64,000 nt of DNA from Streptomyces reniochalinae (GCF_003323735.1 NZ_QOIM01000021.1:62001-126000); one strand, 5' to 3'; positions 35,047 through 44,502 are shown, counted from the first letter of the stretch. The notes: generated by a model not told the origin, from the sequence alone. Translations and numbers: made by a program.

Positions 35047-38000
35047 ATGCCGACATCCGAGCCGCGCCCGACGAACCCCTTTCCACTGGTCCGCAGTCCG
35101 GCCGCTGAGGCCCCGCTGTCGGCGGGGCAGGAACGCCTGTGGTGGCTGCACCAGTCGAACGCCTCGCACGAGTACCACATCACCGGCGGCTGGCGGTTCC
35201 CGGACGGGGTGGACCGCGCGGCGCTGTCCACCGCGGTGGCTGGACTGGTGCGCAGGCACGCGATCCTGCGCACCAGGTTCGTCCTGCGCCCGGACGGCAC
35301 GACGGCGCAGGAAGTGGCCGACGAGCTCGACACCCCTGTCACCTGGGCGGGGAAGGACTGGCGGGCCGCGGTGGACCGGGCGGTTCTCGAACCGTTCGAC
35401 CTCGCGCGCCCGCCACTGCTCCGGGTCGTCGTGGCGGAGCCGGACGGCGGACCCGCCGTCTGGACCGCGATGCACCACATCGTCACGGACCGCTGGTCCA
35501 TGGACGTGTTCGCCAGGGATCTTCTCGCGCTGTACGAGGCCGCGCTGGCGGGCCGGGAGCCGCAGCTGCCCCAGCTCGCCGTCCAGTACGGCGACTACGC
35601 GCGCTGGCAGCGCCGCTTGATGGAGAGCGGCGAGCTCACAACCCGGCTGGAGCGCGGCACACAGGCGCTACGGGGGAGCGAACGGCTGGAGCTCCCGCTG
35701 GACCGTCCCCGGTCGGCGGCGCACGACGCGGCGGGCGGCACCGTCGTCGTGGAACTGTCTCAGGAGGCCACCGCGGCGATGACCGCGATGGCCTGGCGGG
35801 CCCGCGCGACCCCGGCGGTCGTGATGACGGCGGCACTGGTCGCGGCGCTGGGTGCGTTCAGTGGCCAGGACGACGTCGTCATCGGTGCGGTCATCTCCGA
35901 CCGCCCGCACCCCGATCTCCAGGATCTGGTCGGCTTCTTCGTCAACACCGTGGCGCTGCGCGTCGACCTGTCCGGGGCGCCGACCTTCCGCGACGTCGTG
36001 ATCCGCACACGGGACGCCTGGATGGCGGCCGACGCCAACCAGGACGTGCCCTTCGAACAGCTCGGCACCGGCCACGACGCCGGGCGCAACCCGGTCTTCG
36101 ACGTCGTGATGAACCACGCGGGCGACCGGGTGAGCCTCGCCGAGTCGGAGAACGCACCGACGTGGTGGTACCCCGAACTGCCGGTGACCGCGCGCTTCGA
36201 CCTGTCGCTCACCACGCAGGTCGTCGACGGCCGCCTGCGCGCCACGTTCGTGTACCGCTCGGCGCTGTTCGACCAGGAGCCGATCGCCGCGCTCGCGGCG
36301 GGCTACCTCCGGCTGCTCGAACAGGGCGTGACCAACCCCCGTACCCCGCTGCACGAGATGACGCTGGTGGACGAGGGCGAGCGCAAGCTGCTGCACGGCG
36401 GCAACGACACGACACCGGCCCCGGACGCCACGATCGTCGAGCGCGTACAGGCACAGGCCGCGACCCACCCGTCGGCCCCGGCCGTGGCCGGCGCGACAGG
36501 AGTGCTCTCGTACGGGGAGCTCAACGCGCGGGCGAACCGGCTGGCCCGGCACCTGCGCACGCTCGGCGCAGGGCCCGAACGGGTCGTCGCCGTCTGTCTG
36601 GACACGACCGTCGAGCGGTTCGTGGTGCTGCTCGCCGTCGCCAAGGCCGGCGCCGCCTACCTCCCGCTCGACCCGGACCACCCGACCGGCCGGCTGCGCC
36701 ATCTGCTGGCGGACGCCGACGCGGTCCTCGCCGTCGTCAGCCCCGCGCTACGCGACCGGCTCCCGCAGGGAGCGGCGCCGACGCTGGTATGGGGCGGCGC
36801 CGGGGAGCCGGATCTGAGCGGCTACGGCTCCGGGAACCTGCCGCCCGCCGCGGGCCCCGACAACCTCGCCTATCTCATCTCGACGTCGGGGTCGACGGGG
36901 ACGCCCAAGGCGGTGGCGGTCCCGCACCGGGCGCTGAGCAGGCTGACGGCGGGCGCGCCCGGCTACCTCGACATCGGACCCGGCGCGGTCTTTCTGCAAT
37001 GCGGGCCGCTCACGTTCGACGTCGCCGTCCTGGAGTGGACTCCGCTGGCACACGGTGGCTGCGTGGTGGTCACCGACACCGGGACCCTGCTCGACGGCCT
37101 GGAACGGGTGGTGCGCGAACACGGTGTGACCACGCTCAAGTTGGTCTCTCCGCAGCTCGACCTGCTCGTGGAGCGCGGCATCGGCACGTTCGCCGGGCTG
37201 CGTCAGCTGGTGGTCGGCGGTGACGTGGTCAACCCGAAGAGCTTCGCCGCGGCCCGCGAGGGGCTGCCGGGCTGCCGTGTGACCGCCTCCTACGGGCCGA
37301 CCGAGTGCACGGTGCTGGCCACCGTGTTCCACGCCGGCTCGTGGGCCGGCCGTGTGCCCCTCGGATACGCCATCCCCCACACGCGCGTCTACGTGCTGGA
37401 CCGGAACCTGCGGCCCGCGGCCGTCGGCATGCGGGGCGAGATCTACCTCGCGGGCGACGGGCTGGCCCGCGGCTACCACGGGCGCCCCGGTGCGACGGCC
37501 GAGAAATTCGTCCCCGACCCGTTCGGGCCGCCCGGCTCCCGGATGTACCGCACCGGGGACCTCGGGCGTTACCTGCCGGGCGGCGCCGTCGACTTCCTCG
37601 GCCGCGGCGACACGCAGGTGAAGGTCCGCGGCTTCCGCATCGAGACGAGCGAGATCGAACACGCTCTGCTGCGCGAGCCCGGCACCACCTCGTGCGTCGT
37701 CCTGCGGACCGAGCTGGACACCGGCCCGGCCCTCGTCGCGTACGTGGTGTCGACCGAGCCCGTGGACGTGGCCGCGCTGCGCGGCAGGCTCGGCGCCACG
37801 CTGCCCGCCTACATGATCCCCGACCACGTCGTCGAGGTGGAGCGCATCCCGTTCACGGCCCACAACAAGGTGGACCGCGCCGCGCTGCCGCCGGTCGCCG
37901 CGGCCGAGCCGGAGGCCGCGCCGACGACCGGCCTGGAGGCGCGGGTGGCCGAGGCATGGTCCGAGGTGCTCGGCCGGACGGTGCCCGCCACCGCCGACTT

Positions 38001-38871
38001 CTTCGCCCAGGGCGGCCACTCCCTGCTCGTGCCGCGCGCGACCGCGGCGATCCGGCGGCTGCTCGGCCGCGAGGTCCCGCTGCGGCTGATGATGGCGCAC
38101 CGCACACCCGCCGACTACGCCGCCGCCGTCCTCCGGGAGAGTGCCCCGCAGGACGGCCCCGCCTACCGCGAGGACCGCCTCGGTCGACTGGAGTGGCACG
38201 GGCGACGGTTCACCGGCTCCCGCAGACTCGACCTGTTTTGTCCCGCCGGGGAGACGGAGGCCGTCGAGCGGACGCTGATCGTGCTCGACGGCTCCGAGTT
38301 CGTCGACGTCATGCGGCTGCCGGCGATCCTGGAACGGCTCGCCCTTCAGGGCCGGATCCCGGTGACGGCCGCGCTGTTCGTCAGCCCCACCGAGTGGGCG
38401 GTGCGCAACCGGGAGCTGCTCGACCCGGCGTTCGTCGACCTGCTCGCGGACGAGTTGGTGCCGTACCTGCGAGAGCGGCTCGGCGGGCGGTGGCGGGGCG
38501 AACGGGCCACGGCGGTCGGCGCGAGCCTGGGCGCGGTCACGGCGGTGCGCGCCGCGCTGCGCCGCCCGGAGAGCTTCGACACGGCCGTGGGCCTGTCGGG
38601 CCCGCTGACCGACCACGTCCTCGCCCCCGCGGCCGCCGCCCACCCCTCACCCGCCCGGTTCTTCCTCTCCGCGAGCCACGAGGAGGCGGAGACGATCCTC
38701 GAAGGCGGCATCGACCAACTGGACGCCACCAGGCGCACGGGAGCGGCACTGGCGTCCCTAGGCCACACCGTGGAGTGCGCGTACGGAGACGGCGGCCACA
38801 CCTACGCCGCGTGGGAGGCGATGCTCCCGCGGGCGCTCTCCTGGGCCCTGGGCGCGGGCGCGGAGAGCTGA
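35047..38871 (+). CDS. NRPS with C-A-T domains and a C-terminal enterochelin-esterase-type hydrolase
   Basis: A 1274-residue single-module synthetase. Condensation domain: residues ~20-440, active site H143-H144-IVTD148-R, where the usual Gly of HHxxxDG is Arg149. Adenylation domain: ~450-950, with core motif A3 STSGSTGTPKAV, A5 YGPTE, A7 YRTGDLGRYLPGG and A8 near VKVRGFRIETSEIE. Pocket residues read by eye are D-V-L-L-V-G-S-V-L, which I cannot match to a known substrate. Thiolation: Ser992 in FFAQGGHSLL. Instead of a thioesterase, residues ~1040-1274 form a Fes/IroE-like alpha/beta hydrolase with Ser1160 (VGASLGA) and His1251 (GGHTYAAW). This would release or trim the product. It sits between the carrier protein and the MbtH-A gene in one transcription unit. 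Confidence 0.9.
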   Translation: MPTSEPRPTNPFPLVRSPAAEAPLSAGQERLWWLHQSNASHEYHITGGWRFPDGVDRAALSTAVAGLVRRHAILRTRFVLRPDGTTAQEVADELDTPVTWAGKDWRAAVDRAVLEPFDLARPPLLRVVVAEPDGGPAVWTAMHHIVTDRWSMDVFARDLLALYEAALAGREPQLPQLAVQYGDYARWQRRLMESGELTTRLERGTQALRGSERLELPLDRPRSAAHDAAGGTVVVELSQEATAAMTAMAWRARATPAVVMTAALVAALGAFSGQDDVVIGAVISDRPHPDLQDLVGFFVNTVALRVDLSGAPTFRDVVIRTRDAWMAADANQDVPFEQLGTGHDAGRNPVFDVVMNHAGDRVSLAESENAPTWWYPELPVTARFDLSLTTQVVDGRLRATFVYRSALFDQEPIAALAAGYLRLLEQGVTNPRTPLHEMTLVDEGERKLLHGGNDTTPAPDATIVERVQAQAATHPSAPAVAGATGVLSYGELNARANRLARHLRTLGAGPERVVAVCLDTTVERFVVLLAVAKAGAAYLPLDPDHPTGRLRHLLADADAVLAVVSPALRDRLPQGAAPTLVWGGAGEPDLSGYGSGNLPPAAGPDNLAYLISTSGSTGTPKAVAVPHRALSRLTAGAPGYLDIGPGAVFLQCGPLTFDVAVLEWTPLAHGGCVVVTDTGTLLDGLERVVREHGVTTLKLVSPQLDLLVERGIGTFAGLRQLVVGGDVVNPKSFAAAREGLPGCRVTASYGPTECTVLATVFHAGSWAGRVPLGYAIPHTRVYVLDRNLRPAAVGMRGEIYLAGDGLARGYHGRPGATAEKFVPDPFGPPGSRMYRTGDLGRYLPGGAVDFLGRGDTQVKVRGFRIETSEIEHALLREPGTTSCVVLRTELDTGPALVAYVVSTEPVDVAALRGRLGATLPAYMIPDHVVEVERIPFTAHNKVDRAALPPVAAAEPEAAPTTGLEARVAEAWSEVLGRTVPATADFFAQGGHSLLVPRATAAIRRLLGREVPLRLMMAHRTPADYAAAVLRESAPQDGPAYREDRLGRLEWHGRRFTGSRRLDLFCPAGETEAVERTLIVLDGSEFVDVMRLPAILERLALQGRIPVTAALFVSPTEWAVRNRELLDPAFVDLLADELVPYLRERLGGRWRGERATAVGASLGAVTAVRAALRRPESFDTAVGLSGPLTDHVLAPAAAAHPSPARFFLSASHEEAETILEGGIDQLDATRRTGAALASLGHTVECAYGDGGHTYAAWEAMLPRALSWALGAGAES

Positions 38872-38912
38872 ACAGCGGTACGGACCGTGAGCGCGAGAGG
38901 ACGGCGTACGAC

Positions 38913-40628
38913 ATGTTCGACGACGAGCAGTGCGAGTTCAGCGTCGTGGTCAACCACGAGGAACAGCACGCGATCTGGCCCGCCGACCGTGAGCTTCCGG
39001 CAGGCTGGCGCGAAGAGGGGTTCACCGGCCGCAGTAAGGCGTGCCTCGACCACATCGACCGCACATGGACCGACATGCGGCCGCTCGGCCTCCGCGGCCG
39101 GCACGACGGGGGAAGGCCGACCTTGGTCGACCTCTTCGCTCAGCAGGTCCGCGCCCGGCCGCACGCCCCGGCCGTCCGCACGCGGGAGCGCGTATGGACG
39201 TACGCGGAGTTCGACCGCGCCACGGCCAGGCTGGCGCGCCGCCTGCGACGCGGGGGCGCGGGCTCCGGAACCGTCGTGGGCCTGCTGGCCCCCCGCAGCG
39301 CCGCGGCACTGACCGGTCTCGTCGCCGTGCTGCGCTCCGGCGCCGCGTGCCTGCCGCTCGCCCCCGGTGACCCGCCCCGGCGCAACCAGGAGGTGCTCGC
39401 CGACGCCGGATGCACACAGCTCCTCACCACGGCGCCCGCCGAGTGGTTCCCCGAGGCCCTGCTCATCGACGAGCCGGGCCTCGAGGAGTCCGGCCCCCAT
39501 CAGCGGGGCCGAGCCGACGAGGACACCTCCGCGCTGCCCCGACCGCATCCGCTCGACCTGGCGTACGCGATCACGACGTCGGGCTCGACGGGACGGCCCA
39601 AGATCGTCGGTGTGCCGCACGAAGGGATCGTCAACCTGATCGTCGCCTCCGTCGAGGACCTCGACCTGGTCAGGGAGGACGATGTCACGCTGTGGACGAC
39701 CGCGCCCACGGTCGACAGCTCGATGCACGACATCCTGATGCCGCTGTGCGCGGGTGCCTGCGTGGCGATCGCCGACGGCGACGACATGCCCGCGAGCCGG
39801 ATACTCGCCGCCGTGCGCGACCTCGGCGTGACGACGCTGGAGATCCCCGCCGCCGTGCTCGGGCCCTATGGACGGCAGCTCCTGCCGAGGCTGGCGAAGG
39901 CGGGTGTGCGGCTCGTCATCACCGGCGGCTCCCAGCTCGACGGGCAAGGGCTCGGGGACGCCGCTCCGCTGGTGGTGGCCAACGGCTACGGTCCGACCGA
40001 GGCGTCGGTGGCCGCCACCTGGTACCGGTGCACCGGCGAGACGCCCAGCTGGGTGCCGATCGGCACGCCGGTCCGCGGTGTGCGCACGTACGTGCTCGAC
40101 GAGGAGTTACGCCCCGTACCTGTCGGGGCCGAGGGCCAGATGTTCCTCGCGGGCGTCGGCCTGGCCCGGGGCTACCTGGGGCTGCCGGGCCGTACGGCGG
40201 CGGCCTTCCTGCCGGACCCGTTCGCCAAGACCCCCGGCGCGCGGATGTACGCCACCGGGGACCGCGTGCGCCTGGAGCCCGACGGCGACTACGTCTACCT
40301 CGGCCGGATCGACGACCAGGTCAAGATCAGGGGCTTCCGCGTCGAGATCGGGGAGGTCGAGCACGCCCTGCGCGAGTGCCCCGGCGTCGTGGACGCCGCG
40401 GCGCTCCTCCGCGACGACGCCATGGGCGGCCCCGCGCTCGTCGCCGTCCTCACCGGCGCAAGGTCGCCGGACAAGGAGCTCGCCGACCGGCTCGGCGACC
40501 TGATCCCGAGCCACATGGTGCCGCGCTTCTTCGTGTGGCTGGACGAACTACCCCTCAACCGCGCAGGCAAGGTCGACCGCAAGGCGCTGGCCGTGCTGCC
40601 GCTCACCGACCCGGTCCCCCGCTCGTGA
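38913..40628 (+). CDS. MbtH-adenylation domain fusion
   Basis: A 571-residue protein. Residues 1-68 are an MbtH-like domain (FSVVVNHEEQHAIWP, LPAGWREEGFTGRSKACLDHI, WTDMRPLGLR), the obligate activator of many adenylation domains. Residues ~75-570 are a complete adenylation domain: A3 TTSGSTGRPKIV, A5 YGPTE, A7 YATGDRVRLEPDG, A8 IKIRGFRVEIGEVE-like, and catalytic Lys in LNRAGKVDRKAL. Pocket residues by eye are D-S-H-I-I-G-G-V-A, not matched to a known amino acid. There is no carrier domain, so it probably loads the free carrier protein at 34720. Codon 399 is TTA (40107-40109). The start is an ATG 41 bases after the NRPS stop. Confidence 0.9.
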   Translation: MFDDEQCEFSVVVNHEEQHAIWPADRELPAGWREEGFTGRSKACLDHIDRTWTDMRPLGLRGRHDGGRPTLVDLFAQQVRARPHAPAVRTRERVWTYAEFDRATARLARRLRRGGAGSGTVVGLLAPRSAAALTGLVAVLRSGAACLPLAPGDPPRRNQEVLADAGCTQLLTTAPAEWFPEALLIDEPGLEESGPHQRGRADEDTSALPRPHPLDLAYAITTSGSTGRPKIVGVPHEGIVNLIVASVEDLDLVREDDVTLWTTAPTVDSSMHDILMPLCAGACVAIADGDDMPASRILAAVRDLGVTTLEIPAAVLGPYGRQLLPRLAKAGVRLVITGGSQLDGQGLGDAAPLVVANGYGPTEASVAATWYRCTGETPSWVPIGTPVRGVRTYVLDEELRPVPVGAEGQMFLAGVGLARGYLGLPGRTAAAFLPDPFAKTPGARMYATGDRVRLEPDGDYVYLGRIDDQVKIRGFRVEIGEVEHALRECPGVVDAAALLRDDAMGGPALVAVLTGARSPDKELADRLGDLIPSHMVPRFFVWLDELPLNRAGKVDRKALAVLPLTDPVPRS

Positions 40629-40647
40629 CCCGGTCCCCCGCTCGTGA
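40608..40647 (+). repeat. Tandem duplication at the end of the MbtH-A gene
   Basis: Two copies of a 21-base sequence with a period of 19 (40608-40628 and 40627-40647), the first containing the stop codon of the MbtH-A gene. It probably arose by replication slippage. Confidence 0.8.
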
Positions 40648-40661
40648 AGGAGAGGTCAACA

Positions 40662-42347
40662 GTGTCCGTCACCTCAGGCGCAGCGACCGGCGTGCACGCC
40701 CTGTGCGACGCGTACGTCGACAGCTACGCTCGGCTGAATCCCCTGGCAGCGACCGAGTTCGGTATAGGCGGCCACGACGACCGGCTGCCCGACCTGTCCC
40801 CCGAGGGGCACCAGGCGCGCGCCGAGCTCGCCCGCGGCGCGCTGGCCGGGATGGCCGGCGCGGAGCCGGCCGACGAGGCCGGGCGCATCGCCAAGGCCGT
40901 CTTCCGCGAGCGGATCGGCGTCGAGGCCGAGATGCACGAGGCCGGTCTGCCGGCGGCGTCGCTGAACATGATCGCCAGCCCGGCGCAGGACATCCGGTGG
41001 GTCTTCGACCTCATGCCCACCACAACCGCCGACGACTGGGCGGCGATCGCCAAGCGGCTGGCCCGGGTGCCGGAGGCACTCGCCGGGTACCGGGCCTCGC
41101 TGCTGGCCTCGGCGGACAACGGCCTCCTCCCGGCCGCCCGTCAGGTGCGGCGGGCCCGCGAGCAGTGCGCGACCTGGTCAGGCGCCGGCTCGTTCTTCGC
41201 CACACTCGCCGCCTCGGCCGACTCGGTGCCGGGCGTCGACGGCGCGCTGCGGGCCGACCTCGACGCCGGTGCGCGGGCAGCCGCGGCCGGCTACGCCGAA
41301 CTGGGCGCCTTCCTCCACAACACGCTCGCACCGAGGGCCACTCAGCAGGACGCGGTCGGCGAGGAGTACTACGGGCTGTGGTCGCGCAAGTTCACCGGCG
41401 CCGAACTGGACCTGCGCGAGGTCTACGAGTGGGGGTGGGACGAATTCGCCCTGACCGAGGCGGAGCTGGTCGAGGTCGCCGACCGGATCGCGCCGGGCGC
41501 CGGCCCTGCCGGGGCCGCCAAGGCGCTCGACGCCGACGCCCGGTACCTCGTCGGCAGCCAGGCCGAGTTCCGGGCGTGGATGCAGGAGCTGTCCGACCGC
41601 GCGCTGGCCGACCTGCGCGGCAGGCACTTCGACATACCGGACGAACTGATGACGCTCGAGTGCAGGATCGCCCCGCCAGGCGGCGGGCTGGGCGCCTACT
41701 ACTCCAACCCGGCCGACGACTTCAGCCGGCCGGGCACCATGTGGTGGTCCCTGCCCACAGGCAAGGCCGAGATCCCGACGTGGCGCGAGGCCAGCACCGT
41801 CTACCACGAGGGCGTGCCGGGCCATCACCTCCAGATCGGCACGGCGGTGGCGACGCCGACGCTCAACCGCTTCCAGCGGCTGCTGTGCTTCATCGACGGA
41901 CACGGCGAGGGCTGGGCGCTCTACGCCGAGCGTCTGATGCGGGAGTTCGGCTTTCTCGACGACGGCTACCTGCTCGGCATGCTCAACAAGAGCCTCTTCC
42001 GCGCGGCCCGGGTGGTCGTCGACATCGGCATGCACCTGGAGCTGGAGATTCCGGCCGGCACCGGATTCCACGAGGGGCAGCGCTGGACCCCGGAGCTGGG
42101 CCAGGAGTTCCTGCGCACAAGGGTGCTCCTCGACAGCGCCCGCGCGCTCGACGAGATCGACCGCTACCTCGGCTGGCCGGGCCAGGCCCCCTCGTACAAG
42201 GTCGGGGAGCGGCTGTGGCTGTCCATCCGCGACGACCTCAGAGCCAGGCGCGGCAGCGCGTTCGACCTCAAGGAGTTCCACATGCACGCGCTGCGCAGCG
42301 GTCCCGCCGGCCTGGACACCCTGCGGGAACTCCTCACCGCTTCGTGA
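40662..42347 (+). CDS. DUF885 family metallopeptidase-like protein
   Basis: A 561-residue protein of the DUF885 family, zincin-like proteins of the M32/M3-like group. The motif is H382-EGVPGHH in ASTVYHEGVPGHHLQIG, followed by DGHGEGWALYAERLMREFG, which supplies the downstream glutamate. Length is typical. AAGGAGAGG lies 9-15 bases before the GTG, and the gene follows the MbtH-A gene by 33 bases, so it is in the same unit. There is no signal peptide. It could remove a protecting residue from the product, hydrolyse it for self-resistance, or be an unrelated passenger. Confidence 0.85.
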   Translation: MSVTSGAATGVHALCDAYVDSYARLNPLAATEFGIGGHDDRLPDLSPEGHQARAELARGALAGMAGAEPADEAGRIAKAVFRERIGVEAEMHEAGLPAASLNMIASPAQDIRWVFDLMPTTTADDWAAIAKRLARVPEALAGYRASLLASADNGLLPAARQVRRAREQCATWSGAGSFFATLAASADSVPGVDGALRADLDAGARAAAAGYAELGAFLHNTLAPRATQQDAVGEEYYGLWSRKFTGAELDLREVYEWGWDEFALTEAELVEVADRIAPGAGPAGAAKALDADARYLVGSQAEFRAWMQELSDRALADLRGRHFDIPDELMTLECRIAPPGGGLGAYYSNPADDFSRPGTMWWSLPTGKAEIPTWREASTVYHEGVPGHHLQIGTAVATPTLNRFQRLLCFIDGHGEGWALYAERLMREFGFLDDGYLLGMLNKSLFRAARVVVDIGMHLELEIPAGTGFHEGQRWTPELGQEFLRTRVLLDSARALDEIDRYLGWPGQAPSYKVGERLWLSIRDDLRARRGSAFDLKEFHMHALRSGPAGLDTLRELLTAS

Positions 42348-42456
42348 GGGCCCGGACGGGCGGCGCCAGGCCGTCGCCACGGGGGCCAGCCCGGCCGCCG
42401 CCACGGGAGAGGGCATCCTTCTGCGGCGGCGGAAAGCTGGGACCGCAGAGGCAGCG

Positions 42457-42676
42457 TCAGTACATCCTCGATCTCGTCATTGCTAGATCGGGCAGGCCGA
42501 GGTCGGGAAGGTCGATCTCACCCATGGGATCGGAGGGGTGGGGGGACGCCATCCGCGATGGGCACCACGCGAGCGACCGGGAAACCGTTCTTGGTGACGG
42601 TGATGGTCTCACCCTGGGTCGCCGCTGCGACGATCTGGGACGACTTTCGATTGAACTCCCGGGCCGTGGTCTCCAT
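42457..42676 (-). pseudogene. Orphan Phd/YefM-type antitoxin (frameshift in a C run)
   Basis: Starts METTAREFNRKSSQIVAAATQGETITVTKNGFPVARVVPI, the classic Phd/YefM DNA-binding half. As written the frame stops at 42518-42520 after 52 residues. Removing one base from the six-base C run (minus strand, near 42535) continues the frame as HPSDPMGEIDLPDLGLPDLA and stops at 42457-42459, giving a normal 72-residue antitoxin. No toxin gene lies downstream; the DUF885 gene ends 110 bases away on the other strand. The antitoxin is therefore solitary, and either decayed or affected by a homopolymer error. Confidence 0.7.
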
Positions 42677-42816
42677 GTAGTACGTGTTCCTACTCTCGGG
42701 CCGTACTCGTATCAGACGCGGAAAGACCCCGCTCTGCTGTGCGGGGAACGCGTCACCGTCGGCAAGGTCTGACGGGGCGACCCGGGCGCACGTGCGAGCA
42801 GCGCCCCGGAACGGGC

Positions 42817-44502
42817 TCACAGGCCGTGTTCGTCCATCAGCCGCATCAGGTTGCGCTTGCGCTTGTGGGCGGTGCGCAAGGCGGTGACGTACGCGGTGCA
42901 CTCGTCCGGTGTGCCCAGACGGCGATGGCAGTCGCGCATGCTCAGCAGCAGGCTGACGAGCTGTTCGTAGACGGTGTTGCCGGTCTGGCGGGTGAGCGGC
43001 TCGGCTAGGCGCAGGTAGACGCCGAGCGCGTCGGCGGGACGGTCGGCACGGGCCTGGTCGGCGAGGGTGAGCCACTGCCGCTCGTCGGCGCCGGTTTCCG
43101 TTGCGGCGCGCCAGGCAGTGTCGGTGTCCCTGTCGTCGAGCAGGACATCGACCAGGACGGGGCCGATGTGCCGGCGACCCTGCGGCCGTTCGGCGTCGGC
43201 GCGCAGCAGGGCCAGCGCCCCCGGACGCTCGTCCTGCCAGCAGTGGGCGGCTCGCGCGGCGGCGCGCAGTTGCTGGTAGGCGAACAGGGTGCGGCGAGCA
43301 CCGAAGTGGTCCCGGCGCAGGACAACTACTTCGCGGCTCCGGCCAGCGCGCGTGTAGCGGTCACAGAGATAGTCGATGAGAGCGGTGTCGACGTCGGCGA
43401 GGTCCCTCACGTCCCTCAGGGCGCGCTCCGCCCAGCTCAGGGCCTCCTCGGAGCGTCCTGCGGTGTCCAGTTCCCCGGCGATGACCAGGTGGGTGCGGCC
43501 GTTCGGCGCGAGGTCGGCCGCGTGCACCGCGACCACTGCGTCGACGTCGCCGCCCGCCCTGGCCAGGCGTTCCACGAGGTATTTTTCGGCCCAGCCCGTG
43601 CGGTTGGCCCGCCACGCCCCGACCGCCAGCTCCCGCAGGACGGCCATGCCCCGCTCGCCGAGCACGTCTTCGTAGTCGAGCGGATCGATGTCGGTGAGGT
43701 CGTCGGCGTCACCGAGCACATGGCCGACCAGCCAGTGCGCGAGTTCCACGGGGTCTGGACGGGCCGCAAGGCACGCATCGCGGTGGGCGTCAGCGAGGGC
43801 CGCGCCGAGTTGCCCGAGCCAGCCGTCGGAGTCGTCGACGCTCTCCACCGCGTCGGCCAGCAGCCGCATCGCCTCTCTGGCCAGAGCGACCGCATCGGTG
43901 GCCCGGCCTGACGCGGTCAGGGCAGTGATCGCGGATACCGTCTGCCCGGCCTGGTCGGCGTAGGCACGGGCATCGGCATACGTGACATACCCGTACTGCG
44001 CGAACGGGCTGATATCGAGCAGCTCACGGATGCGGGCCCGGACCCCGGCCAGGTCCCCCCGGGCGCTCGCGGCCCGCAGCTCCAGGCGGCGGCGCAGCTG
44101 CCGGTCCTCGGTGATCTGCTCGCGCACGAGGGTGAGCAGGTCCTCCTCGGACAGGCTTGACAGCCAGGCGTCGAGGTCCTGTGCGCGGTCCCGGGCTGCC
44201 TTCCGTTGCTCCGGCAGGACCTCCTGTTGACTGAGCAGGGTCAGCCCGAGGGCAACCAGATGCTTGCAGAAGTTCCCTTCCAGGCCGTACGGGCAGTCGC
44301 ACTCCCCGGCCACACTCTCCGTGCCGTCCAGGACCAGCTTCACCTCGTACCGCTCCGTGCCGTGCACGGTCGCGGTTACCCAGGCGTCACCGACCTCGAC
44401 TCCGGACACCGCGTCGAGATAGCTCAGCCCGCGCTCGAAGGAACGCGCCCCAGCCAGTGCCCTGAGACTCTTCTCGCTGAGTCCGTGCACGGGTCGCTCC
44501 AT
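42817..44502 (-). CDS. SWIM zinc-finger protein
   Basis: A 561-residue protein with an N-terminal SWIM finger, C68-E-C... more exactly C68-D-C70 and C79-K-H81 in VAGECDCPYGLEGNFCKHLVAL. The rest is all helical with repeat-like segments (residues ~150-540), probably TPR/HAT-like. SWIM proteins bind DNA or other proteins. In Streptomyces, versions with a long helical C-terminus are uncharacterised. No neighbour on the same strand suggests a partner. The ATG at 44502 fits the family N-terminus, but the ribosome site is weak. Confidence 0.82.
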   Translation of the reverse strand: MERPVHGLSEKSLRALAGARSFERGLSYLDAVSGVEVGDAWVTATVHGTERYEVKLVLDGTESVAGECDCPYGLEGNFCKHLVALGLTLLSQQEVLPEQRKAARDRAQDLDAWLSSLSEEDLLTLVREQITEDRQLRRRLELRAASARGDLAGVRARIRELLDISPFAQYGYVTYADARAYADQAGQTVSAITALTASGRATDAVALAREAMRLLADAVESVDDSDGWLGQLGAALADAHRDACLAARPDPVELAHWLVGHVLGDADDLTDIDPLDYEDVLGERGMAVLRELAVGAWRANRTGWAEKYLVERLARAGGDVDAVVAVHAADLAPNGRTHLVIAGELDTAGRSEEALSWAERALRDVRDLADVDTALIDYLCDRYTRAGRSREVVVLRRDHFGARRTLFAYQQLRAAARAAHCWQDERPGALALLRADAERPQGRRHIGPVLVDVLLDDRDTDTAWRAATETGADERQWLTLADQARADRPADALGVYLRLAEPLTRQTGNTVYEQLVSLLLSMRDCHRRLGTPDECTAYVTALRTAHKRKRNLMRLMDEHGL

